Assembly: GCF_900155385.1 (NCBI RefSeq)
Contig: NZ_LT699745.1
Coordinates: forward strand, 882,946-946,945
Source of the DNA: Vreelandella massiliensis
Lineage (GTDB): Bacteria; Pseudomonadota; Gammaproteobacteria; Pseudomonadales; Halomonadaceae
Direction: 5' to 3'
Length of the DNA: 64,000 bases
The position numbers and the translations under genes are program-made. Every line of letters starts with the position of its first letter. The first letter of the stretch is position 1. Shown piece by piece: positions 24,728-34,780 of this stretch. The notes beneath the pieces are model-generated. The model was not told the DNA's origin. It saw only the letters and a list, made by a program, of their open reading frames with translations, and ran no database searches.

Positions 24728-24898
24728 GTTAGGTTCCTTTGTCTCGGCGTGAAACATGAGCATAGCAGCCTTAATGAGCGTAATCCCATCATTGCTGTTA
24801 CGCTTAAAAAGCGCGGTGAGATAATCCATAGGGCTGCGCCGATCCATGTTTAATCGATGCAATGTACCGATGAAAGGTAAAAAGGGAAGGAGAGTGCA

Positions 24899-25057
24899 AT
24901 GAAAAGTGCAATGAAACGATTCAGCATCAAAAAAGCCCTCGCAGGCAGCTTTATTGCGCTAATGGCCATGGGCGCGCTCAGCGGCTGTAATACCATGGCG
25001 GGTCTTGGCCAAGACGTGGAAGAGGGCGGTGAAGCCGTCCAGGAAGCGGCTAGCTAG
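24899..25057 (+). CDS. Entericidin-family small lipoprotein
   Basis: A 52-residue protein from ATG 24899, with AAGGGAAGGAG just upstream. It has a Lys-rich start, a hydrophobic signal segment and a lipobox LSGC with the lipidated Cys at residue 30. The mature part is tiny (NTMAGLGQDVEEGGEAVQEAAS without the Cys, given here in outline: Asn-Thr start, acidic middle, Ala-rich end). This is the pattern of EcnA/EcnB, outer-membrane-associated lipoproteins linked to stationary-phase or stress lysis control. No second entericidin gene is adjacent, so a toxin/antidote pair is not evident. Confidence 0.82.
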   Translation: MKSAMKRFSIKKALAGSFIALMAMGALSGCNTMAGLGQDVEEGGEAVQEAAS

Positions 25058-25123
25058 CACTCCCACCCTCCGTGGCGCGTAGGTTTTTGGCGCCACGGCT
25101 CCGCCTCCATCAACATCGCGCCT

Positions 25124-25648
25124 TCAGCTTGAGGCCTCGTGTTGCTGTTGGGTCAACTGCTCTTCGCGCTCGGCTTGCTTGCGCAGTTTTTTGCGCAGCG
25201 CGGCTTTCTCAAAGCGCAGCTTCTGCAGCGGCGTTTCCAAGCGCAGCGGCGGCACGCGGGCGGGCTTTCCCTTCTCATCCACCGCCACCATGCTGAGATA
25301 GCAGCTATTGGTGTGGCGGATGACTTTTTGGCGAATATCCTCCGCGACCACCTTGATGCCGACTTCCATGGAGGAGCGTCCGACGTGGTTCACGCAGGCG
25401 AGAAATGTCACCAACTCCCCCACGTGAATCGGCTGTTTAAACAGTACCTGATCTACCGACAGCGTGACCACGTAGTGGCCCGAGTAGCGGCTGGCGCAGG
25501 CGTAGGCGACTTCATCGAGCTTTTTGAGAATCGCGCCGCCGTGGACTTTGCCGCTGAAGTTGGCCATATCCGGGGTCATCAGCACGGTCATGGAGAGATC
25601 GCGCTGCCCGGGGAGCGGCGCATCGTGGGCGTCATGGGAAGAAGACAT
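25124..25648 (-). CDS. Acyl-CoA thioesterase (hotdog fold, YciA/BACH-like)
   Basis: A 174-residue hotdog-fold acyl-CoA hydrolase. The helix segment GKVHGGAILKKLDEVAY, containing the Asp that activates water, and the strand VTLSVDQVLFKQPIHVGELV are diagnostic. After about residue 135 the protein ends in a charged, Lys/Arg/Glu/Gln-rich tail predicted to be helical. It releases CoA from acyl-CoAs in the cytoplasm; chain-length preference cannot be told. It is followed on the same strand by nothing close and preceded by the DUF1622 gene 27 nt upstream, so the two may be co-transcribed. Confidence 0.9.
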   Translation of the reverse strand: MSSSHDAHDAPLPGQRDLSMTVLMTPDMANFSGKVHGGAILKKLDEVAYACASRYSGHYVVTLSVDQVLFKQPIHVGELVTFLACVNHVGRSSMEVGIKVVAEDIRQKVIRHTNSCYLSMVAVDEKGKPARVPPLRLETPLQKLRFEKAALRKKLRKQAEREEQLTQQQHEASS

Positions 25649-25675
25649 GGGGCTCTCGTCGTTGAGGGGGATCGG

Positions 25676-26059
25676 TTAAGACGGTAGATGGTGGTCGTCG
25701 TCGCGCCGGCGGCTGTATTGGCGCGTTTGCCAAGGCCAGTGGCCCTCGACCTCGACGTGCAGGGTAAAACCCAAAAACGCCCGAATCAGCACCACGGCGG
25801 CGAGAGTGGCGACCTGTTCACCGGTGTTGACGACAATCACGGTTTTGACCAAGTCGCCGGCAATCAAAAAATCCAAGCCCACTAAAATGGAGCGGCCAAT
25901 GCCGTGGCGATACGCCAGGTACGCATGACGGCTGTCGTAGAAGTGGGGGTGGCGAGCAAAGCGATAGGTGGCGATCACAAAGCCCGCCACCATCACGGCC
26001 ACGCCCACGGCCTCCACCGTGAGCGCGACGTATTCGATCCAGTGCAAAAATAGCGACAC
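25676..26059 (-). CDS. DUF1622 family small membrane protein
   Basis: A 127-residue protein with three predicted membrane segments and the conserved RHGIGRSILVGLDFLIAGD segment of DUF1622, followed by a KTVIVV helix. The start is a GTG at 26059 with AGAGG 5 nt upstream. The C-terminal tail is Arg/Asp/His-rich and probably cytoplasmic. The molecular function of the family is unknown. It lies 27 nt upstream of the thioesterase gene on the same strand. Confidence 0.82.
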   Translation of the reverse strand: MSLFLHWIEYVALTVEAVGVAVMVAGFVIATYRFARHPHFYDSRHAYLAYRHGIGRSILVGLDFLIAGDLVKTVIVVNTGEQVATLAAVVLIRAFLGFTLHVEVEGHWPWQTRQYSRRRDDDHHLPS

Positions 26060-26114
26060 GGCTACCTCTTGGGTCTTTTTTTAGCACTTAATGTTCAGCA
26101 TGTATTGTCAGCGC

Positions 26115-27431
26115 TTAAAACCATACCAGACCCGCGGAGATAATCGCACCGGTGATAAACAGCTGCACCAGGCAAAAGCCCATGATGTCCTTGGCCTTGA
26201 GCCCGGCAATGGCCAGAACCGGCAGCGCCCAGAACGGCTGCAGCAGGTTGGTCCAGGCGTCGCCCCAGGCAACCGCCATGGCGATACGTGACACATCCGC
26301 GCCCAGCGCTTCGGCGGCCGGCAGCATCACCGGCGCCTGCACGGCCCACTGGCCGCCGCCCGAAGGCACGAACAGGTTGACGATGCCGGCGCTAATGAAC
26401 GTCCAGAACGGCAGCGAGGTTTCGGTCGCAAAGGAGACCAGCCACGCCGACATGCTTGCCGCGAGACCCGACTGGATCATGATCGCCATGATGCCAGCGT
26501 AGAAGGGGAACTGAATAACGATGCCGGCGCCGCCCTTGACCGCTTCGTTCAAGCTGGTCAAAAGGCTACGCGGCGTGCGGTGCAGCACAATGGCGAGAAA
26601 CAGGAACATAAAGTTGACCACGTTCAGGTTCAGCCCGCCGCCGCGCAGCACGAAGTGGTCAAGCAGAAAGATAAGCCCCGGGATGCCCACCAGCCAGGCC
26701 AACATCACGCTGTTTTCCAGCCGCTCCGCCGGGCGGGTAATGCGCACGGGGGCTGAGTCGTCGGTGGCGTCTTCAAGCTGGGCGCGGTCCACGTAGATAC
26801 TGTCTTTTTCGTCTGGCAGCATCATGCGGTTGACCAGCGGCATGACGATAAACAGGCATACCACGATCGCCAGGTTAAAGAAGGCAAAGATCGTGGAGCC
26901 GGTACCAATCACGCCGATTTGGTCGGCGGTAAAGTGGCCGTCGGTGGCGATCGTCAGCGGAATCGAGCCCGCAAGCCCGCCGTGCCAAATCACAAAGCCC
27001 GAGTAGGCGCTGGCCACCAGCAGGCGGTAGTCGACTTTCACCAGCTTGGCCAGCTCCTTGGCGAACAGCGCGCCCACCACCAGGCCAAACCCCCAGTTGA
27101 TCCAGCTGGCGGCAAGCGACACATAGGTCACCAGCAAAATCGCACCGCCAGGGCTTGCGGCGAAGCCGGCGATTTTTTGCAGTAGGCGTTTCACCGGCGG
27201 CGAGCTCGCCAGCATAAAGCCGGTCACCAGCACCAGCAGCATCTGCATCGAGAAGGTGAGGAGGTTCCAAAAGCCATCGCCCCACATCCGCATCACCGCC
27301 AGTGGCGTCTGGCGTTCAACGGCAATCGCCGCGACCGCGGCAATGACCGTGAGGAGCAAAACAAAAATATAAGGGTCGGGCAAATAGCGATCGACCAGCT
27401 TCACGGCCGGTTTTGAAATCATCTTTAACAT
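26115..27431 (-). CDS. atoE: Short-chain fatty acid transporter family protein
   Basis: A 438-residue AtoE-family permease with about 11 membrane segments. Family-typical stretches are YLPDPYIFVLLLT near the N-terminus, SLAASWINWGFGLVVGALFA, SGFVIWHGGLAGSIPLTIA and the FVPSGGGQWAVQAPVM segment near the end. It likely carries short-chain fatty acids such as butyrate across the inner membrane. It is not next to the ato degradation genes, so the symbol reflects the family only. The Shine-Dalgarno site is weak. Confidence 0.85.
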   Translation of the reverse strand: MLKMISKPAVKLVDRYLPDPYIFVLLLTVIAAVAAIAVERQTPLAVMRMWGDGFWNLLTFSMQMLLVLVTGFMLASSPPVKRLLQKIAGFAASPGGAILLVTYVSLAASWINWGFGLVVGALFAKELAKLVKVDYRLLVASAYSGFVIWHGGLAGSIPLTIATDGHFTADQIGVIGTGSTIFAFFNLAIVVCLFIVMPLVNRMMLPDEKDSIYVDRAQLEDATDDSAPVRITRPAERLENSVMLAWLVGIPGLIFLLDHFVLRGGGLNLNVVNFMFLFLAIVLHRTPRSLLTSLNEAVKGGAGIVIQFPFYAGIMAIMIQSGLAASMSAWLVSFATETSLPFWTFISAGIVNLFVPSGGGQWAVQAPVMLPAAEALGADVSRIAMAVAWGDAWTNLLQPFWALPVLAIAGLKAKDIMGFCLVQLFITGAIISAGLVWF

Positions 27432-27527
27432 AAGTGACTCGCTTTTATTGGTTGCTTTTATGCGGTATGACGTGCGCTACCAATATACGACTTTTGCACC
27501 AAATTTTGCAGTGATGGTGTTTTACTC

Positions 27528-27580
27528 TTCGACAGGCTCAGAGCGAACGGCGACCACCCGGTCATCCTGAGCTTGTCGAA
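27528..27580. repeat. REP-like intergenic palindromic element
   Basis: Inverted arms of 14 nt (TTCGACAGGCTCAG at 27528-27541 and CTGAGCTTGTCGAA at 27567-27580) pair with one G-T wobble around a 25-nt middle. Very similar TTCGACAAGCTCAG-type palindromes are known as dispersed intergenic repeats in many proteobacteria. It lies between the convergent-side end of MATE and the start of atoE. Confidence 0.75.
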
Positions 27581-27592
27581 GGAGCCAGGCGC

Positions 27593-28924
27593 TTAGCGCC
27601 AATGGGTCAGCCGATAGCGGCGGTAGTAAAGGAGCAGCACGCCCGAGCGCACCAGGGTAAACAGCGTGAAAGAGAACCACAGCGCGTGATTGTGAAGCTC
27701 ATGCTCAAGAAGTCGGGTGGCGAGCCACCAGGTGGGCAGATAGACCGCCAGGGCAATAAAAATGCTATTGCGCATCTCCGTCACCGCCGTGGTGCCGATA
27801 AAAACGCCGTCGAACAGATAGCTCCATACCGCGATCAACGGCATGACCACCATCCAGGGCAGGTACACCGCCGCCGTGGCGCGCACCTCCGGAAGTCCCG
27901 TGAGCAGGGCAATCAGCGCATTACCGCCGAGCGCGAACGCCAATGAGGCGGCTATCGTCGTCCAGAGTGAAAAGCGTGCCGCCGCTTTTACCGTGGCGGC
28001 GAAGGCCTGCCAGTCGCGGCGCCCGTAAGCGCGCCCTACGAGCGACTCTGCGGCGTGGGCAAAGCCATCCAGCGCGTAGCTTGTGAGCATGATGAACTGC
28101 AGTAGCACCGCGTTGGCCGCCAGGATGGTGTCCCCCTGGCGTGCCCCCTGAGAGGTGAAAAACGCGATCGCGAATAGTAGCCCCAGGGTGCGCAAGAAGA
28201 GGTTGGCGTTAACGTGAAACAGCGCGCGGTAAGCGCCCAGTGAGGTGAGTTCGCGGCGCAAAAAGCGCCCGTCAAGAGTGCCGAGCTGGCGCAGTACCAG
28301 CGTGGCGCCCACGATAAGCGCCGAGTAGTCGGCCAGCACGCTCGCCCAGGCCACGCCGTCGCTGGTCATCTTAAGGCCCACCACGAACCAGAGATCCAGC
28401 ACGATATTGACGCTATTGGTGAGCACTAAAATCAGAAGCGTCACGCGTGAATTCTGCTGACCGAGAAACCAGCCCAAAATCGCGTAGTTCGCCAGCACTG
28501 CCGGGGCCGAGAGGATGCGGATTTCGGCGTACTCCCGCGCCAGGGGCGTGGCCGTTTCGCTGCCATCAAGCAGCGTAAGGCCCAGCGAAATCAGCGGCGA
28601 GGAGAACGCAATCAGCAGCGTGCCGATCACCGCGGCCATGATCAGCGCCTGGCCGAGCAGGTTGCGCACCGCCTCGTCGCTTTCGCGCCCGACCGCCTGG
28701 GCGGTGAGCCCGGTGGTGCCCATGCGCAAAAAGCCAAACCCCCAGTAGAGAAAGCTAAACAGCGTCGCCCCCAGCGTCACGGCGGCCAGGTAGCGCGAGT
28801 CCGGCAGGTGACCCACCACGGCGGTGTCCACCAGCCCCAGCAGCGGAACGGTGATATTGGAGAGAATAATCGGCCACGCCAGCGCCCAGATGCGCTGGCG
28901 TGATGGCGAAACGGCCAAGGACAC
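27593..28924 (-). CDS. MATE-family efflux transporter (DinF-like)
   Basis: A 443-residue multidrug and toxic-compound extrusion protein with 12 predicted membrane segments. The DinF branch is suggested by WPIILSNITVPLLGLVDTAVVGHL at the N-terminus (conserved Asp33 in the first transmembrane region) and YWGFGFLRMGTTGLTAQA. It would export cationic compounds using a sodium or proton gradient. The start is a GTG at 28924, nine nt after the ferredoxin stop, so it is likely co-transcribed with that gene. Confidence 0.9.
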   Translation of the reverse strand: MSLAVSPSRQRIWALAWPIILSNITVPLLGLVDTAVVGHLPDSRYLAAVTLGATLFSFLYWGFGFLRMGTTGLTAQAVGRESDEAVRNLLGQALIMAAVIGTLLIAFSSPLISLGLTLLDGSETATPLAREYAEIRILSAPAVLANYAILGWFLGQQNSRVTLLILVLTNSVNIVLDLWFVVGLKMTSDGVAWASVLADYSALIVGATLVLRQLGTLDGRFLRRELTSLGAYRALFHVNANLFLRTLGLLFAIAFFTSQGARQGDTILAANAVLLQFIMLTSYALDGFAHAAESLVGRAYGRRDWQAFAATVKAAARFSLWTTIAASLAFALGGNALIALLTGLPEVRATAAVYLPWMVVMPLIAVWSYLFDGVFIGTTAVTEMRNSIFIALAVYLPTWWLATRLLEHELHNHALWFSFTLFTLVRSGVLLLYYRRYRLTHWR

Positions 28925-28933
28925 GGCGGTGGG

Positions 28934-29191
<258 letters not shown>

Positions 29192-29264
29192 TCACGTATG
29201 GCGTCGCCACCCAGGTGTCGCGATGGGCGATACCTGAGTGTTTTACTCAACAATAGGCGGTTGG

Positions 29265-31630
<2,366 letters not shown>

Positions 31631-31819
31631 GCCGGGTTCCTCGTGGTGCGGTGGTGGTCAAAATCGTTATCGGCACACGAACGGTAACGGGATTGTCGCG
31701 TGCGCTTCATCATTTACTGGGTTGTGATCATAGCACCGGGCGTGCAACGGCGTCATGCTACAAGCACGGGAGCCTGTTAGAATCTGGCGCTTTTCCGCCA
31801 CTATTTTGTGAGAAACGCC

Positions 31820-32485
31820 ATGTTAAAGCGATCGCGCGCGGTGCAGTCCAACCAAACCGGGCCGCACCAGGATGTCTCGCGCCGTGTGGCACGGGCGCTT
31901 GCTCACCCGTTACAAAAGCCTGTTGCCGCGCACACGCAGGCCGCGTTTGACCACGCCGCAACCTGGCTTGGCGAACGTAACGCGCCCTTGATTCTCGATT
32001 CGGGCTGCGGGGTGGGGCTCTCCACACGGCGCTTGGCGGCGGCTTTTCCTAGTCACGCGGTGATTGGGGTTGATCGCAGCGAGGATCGCTTGGGGCGCGA
32101 TCACGGTGAGTTGCCGGATAATGCCCTGTTAGTGCGCGCCGATTTGGTCGATTTCTGGCGCTTGGCAGCGCGCGCGGGTTGGTCGCCTGAGCGTCACTAC
32201 CTGCTTTACCCCAATCCCTATCCCAAGGCGGCGCATTTAAACCGGCGCTGGCACGGACACCCGGTCTTTCCCACGCTGCTGGCGCTGGGTGGGCGTCTGG
32301 AGCTGCGCTCGAACTGGCAAATTTACCTTGAGGAGTTCGCCGAAGCCGTGGTGCAGGCCACCGGCAAGCAGCCGGTCGTTGAAGCCCACCACCCGAACGG
32401 CGACTATTTAACGCCCTTTGAAGCAAAGTATGACCACAGCGGCCAGGCTCTCTGGCGCCTTACCGTGAATTTGGAGCGTGTATGA
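31820..32485 (+). CDS. TrmB-like SAM-dependent methyltransferase
   Basis: A 221-residue Rossmann methyltransferase of the tRNA (guanine-N7) methyltransferase superfamily. The SAM-binding motif is ILDSGCGVGLST, and the motif normally reading PDPWPK+H is here PNPYPKAAHLNRRWHGHP. The divergence at the catalytic-region motif suggests a paralogue of TrmB that may have another RNA substrate. I chose ATG 31820 over a GTG four codons upstream. Its last base triplet overlaps the SMR transporter start (ATGA), so the two form an operon. Confidence 0.82.
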   Translation: MLKRSRAVQSNQTGPHQDVSRRVARALAHPLQKPVAAHTQAAFDHAATWLGERNAPLILDSGCGVGLSTRRLAAAFPSHAVIGVDRSEDRLGRDHGELPDNALLVRADLVDFWRLAARAGWSPERHYLLYPNPYPKAAHLNRRWHGHPVFPTLLALGGRLELRSNWQIYLEEFAEAVVQATGKQPVVEAHHPNGDYLTPFEAKYDHSGQALWRLTVNLERV

Positions 32486-32811
32486 CCTTCGTCTATTTAG
32501 TTCTCGCGATTGTGGCTGAAGTGGTGGCGACCAGCGCGCTCAAGGCCTCCATGGGTTTTACTCGCCTGCTGCCGAGCATCGTGGTGGTAGTGGGCTACGG
32601 CGTGGCGTTTTACTTGTTAAGCTTGGCGCTGCGCACGCTGCCGGTCGGCGTGGCCTACGCGATCTGGGCGGGCCTTGGCATCGTGCTGGTTACCCTCGTC
32701 GGCATCGTGGTATTCGGCGAGCGCCCCGATTGGCCCGGGATCCTCGGAATAGGTCTGATTGTGGCCGGCGTGGTGCTTCTGCAGGTATTTTCCAAGATGA
32801 GCGTTCACTAA
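32482..32811 (+). CDS. Small multidrug resistance (SMR/EmrE-like) transporter
   Basis: A 109-residue four-helix exporter. The essential membrane Glu13, Tyr59 and Trp62 align one position from EmrE Glu14, Tyr60 and Trp63, which supports a proton-coupled drug/quaternary-amine exporter rather than a guanidinium (Gdx) type. It would work as an antiparallel dimer. Quaternary amines such as betaine are important in halophiles, so a compatible-solute role is possible but is inference. The start overlaps the stop of the upstream methyltransferase. Confidence 0.92.
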   Translation: MTFVYLVLAIVAEVVATSALKASMGFTRLLPSIVVVVGYGVAFYLLSLALRTLPVGVAYAIWAGLGIVLVTLVGIVVFGERPDWPGILGIGLIVAGVVLLQVFSKMSVH

Positions 32812-32849
32812 TTTTGTTTGTAAAAAATTAAGCATGTGAAGGTTTCAGG

Positions 32850-34337
32850 ATGCAAAGACGAAGGATGCAAAGAGTGAATAACGCGTTATTACCCAGGCGC
32901 CCCCGGTGGATGGTCGCTTCGCTCGCGGCGCTGACGCTGCTGGTAAGCCCGGCGGCGATGGCGGACTTTTCACGTCTGGCGGCGCTGCAAGAGAGCGGCT
33001 TTGCCATTAGCGCCGAGGCGCGACTTTTGAACAGCCCCAAGGCGACGCTTGCCAGCATCAACCCCCGGGAGATGCGCTCCCCCGCCTCGGTGACCAAGGC
33101 CTACCTGGCCGCCGCCGCGCTTAACCGCTTCGGCCCGCAGCACCGCTTTACCACTGAGTTAGTGAGTCGCGGTGACATCGACGCCAACGGCGTGCTGCAG
33201 GGCGATCTGGTGTTTAACGGCGGCGGCGACCCCGGGCTTACCAGCGAAAACCTTTGGCGCCTGGTGCAGCGGCTGCAGCAGGCCGGCGTGCGCGAGGTGG
33301 CGGGTGGCTTGGTGGTGAGCCAGTGGCGCTTTGGCCCGGTGGCGTGCATCACCACCGACCGCTGCGAGGCGCTGGACCGGGTGGCGAATAGCTACAGCGC
33401 GCCGCTCTCCTCGGCCGGGGTGAACTTTGGCAGCTGGTGCGTCAATGTGGCGCCTGCGGTCGCGCCGGGCGAGCCCGCGCTGATTACGCATTGCGATGGC
33501 CCGTCGTCGCTCACAAGGGTGGATAACCGCGTCACGACCCGCCCCGATAATAGCGGCACCGAGCTCAACGCCGAGCGCATTACCGACGAGCGCGGCGATA
33601 TCATGCGCATCAGCGGGCAGATCTCCACCAATGCCTGGCCCCGGGATGTCTACCGGGCGGCGAGCGACAGCGCCGCGCAAACCGCGCAAACCCTTCACGC
33701 CATGCTCATCCGCTCGGGCATCGCGATGGGCGCTGAGCCACGGGTGACCACCGAGCCGCCGCCTCAAGGCGCAAGCCGGCTGGCGGCGGTCGATAGCAAG
33801 CCGGTGCAAGAGATTCTCTTACGGGTGATGAACTACTCCAACAACTACATGGCCGACGTGCTGGCGCTGAACTTGGTCGAGACGCCCAAAGCGCAGCTTC
33901 GCCAGGCTGGCGAAGCGCTTGAAGCGTATGCGAACAGCTTGCCCGACCACGGTCCGATCACGCTGGAGAGCGGCAGCGGCTTGACCACGGAAAACCGCAC
34001 CAGCGCCCACGGGGTTAACGTCATGCTTGAGTCGATGTTTCACCAAGCGTCGCTCTTTCCCAGCTTTGTCGCCGCCTTTCAGTCGCCCGCCAATGGGGTG
34101 ATGCGCTTTATTCGGCGCGGTTCCGAGACGTTCCAACACAACGTGATGCTCAAAACGGGGACGCTCAACCAACCGTTCGCGGTGCGGGCCGTGGCGGGCT
34201 ACTTTCGCACCGAAAGCGGGCGCTGGGGTGTATTCAGCGTGCTGGTGAACGGTGATTCGCGCACGCCCTATCTCAACTGGACGAAGGTGCTTGAGCCGCT
34301 AGCACAGGACCTTGACGCCATGATTCAGGCCCATTAA
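32850..34337 (+). CDS. dacB: D-alanyl-D-alanine carboxypeptidase/endopeptidase (PBP4)
   Basis: A 495-residue class C penicillin-binding protein (S13 family) acting on peptidoglycan in the periplasm. It has a signal peptide ending near PAAMA-DFSR. The active-site motifs are SPASVTK (SxxK), YSNNYMAD (SxN) and LKTGTLNQ (KTG). The length matches PBP4. GAAGG about 8 nt before ATG 32850 supports this start over an ATG five codons later. It follows the SMR gene by 38 nt. Confidence 0.93.
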   Translation: MQRRRMQRVNNALLPRRPRWMVASLAALTLLVSPAAMADFSRLAALQESGFAISAEARLLNSPKATLASINPREMRSPASVTKAYLAAAALNRFGPQHRFTTELVSRGDIDANGVLQGDLVFNGGGDPGLTSENLWRLVQRLQQAGVREVAGGLVVSQWRFGPVACITTDRCEALDRVANSYSAPLSSAGVNFGSWCVNVAPAVAPGEPALITHCDGPSSLTRVDNRVTTRPDNSGTELNAERITDERGDIMRISGQISTNAWPRDVYRAASDSAAQTAQTLHAMLIRSGIAMGAEPRVTTEPPPQGASRLAAVDSKPVQEILLRVMNYSNNYMADVLALNLVETPKAQLRQAGEALEAYANSLPDHGPITLESGSGLTTENRTSAHGVNVMLESMFHQASLFPSFVAAFQSPANGVMRFIRRGSETFQHNVMLKTGTLNQPFAVRAVAGYFRTESGRWGVFSVLVNGDSRTPYLNWTKVLEPLAQDLDAMIQAH

Positions 34338-34372
34338 CCGCCAACGCTTGGCTTGCTACGTGAGGTCGCACG

Positions 34373-34744
34373 ATGAAACCGGGTCATACGGGCTTAACGC
34401 ACTTAAAGCACTCCACGCACTACTCGTTAAAAGGCCTAAAAGCGGCGTTTCGTCACGAAGCCGCGTTTCGCCAAGAGGTGGCGATCACCCTGGCGCTGCT
34501 ACCGCTGGCGTGGTGGATCGGGGATGGGCCGCTCGCCTGGCTGTTGCTGGTGGGCAGCTGCGTGCTGGTGTTGATCACCGAGCTTTTGAACAGCGCGATC
34601 GAAAGCGTGGTCGATCGCATTGGTACGGAGCCCCACGAACTCTCCGGGCGCGCCAAGGATATTGGCTCGGCCGCGGTGATGTTGGCGCTGATACTCGCCG
34701 GGCTGACCTGGGGCCTGCTAGGCTGGCAAAAGTTCTGGGGATAG
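34373..34744 (+). CDS. dgkA: Diacylglycerol kinase
   Basis: A 123-residue three-helix membrane kinase that recycles diacylglycerol released by osmoregulated glucan or lipid modification. The catalytic segment ELLNSAIESVVDR contains the conserved Glu, Asn and Asp residues, and the N-terminal amphipathic GLKAAFRHEAAFRQE helix is typical. It lies between dacB and glnE on the same strand with short gaps. The membrane location is the inner membrane. Confidence 0.95.
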   Translation: MKPGHTGLTHLKHSTHYSLKGLKAAFRHEAAFRQEVAITLALLPLAWWIGDGPLAWLLLVGSCVLVLITELLNSAIESVVDRIGTEPHELSGRAKDIGSAAVMLALILAGLTWGLLGWQKFWG

Positions 34745-34780
34745 GCTTTTTCGGATAAAACAACAACCCGCGAGGATGCT

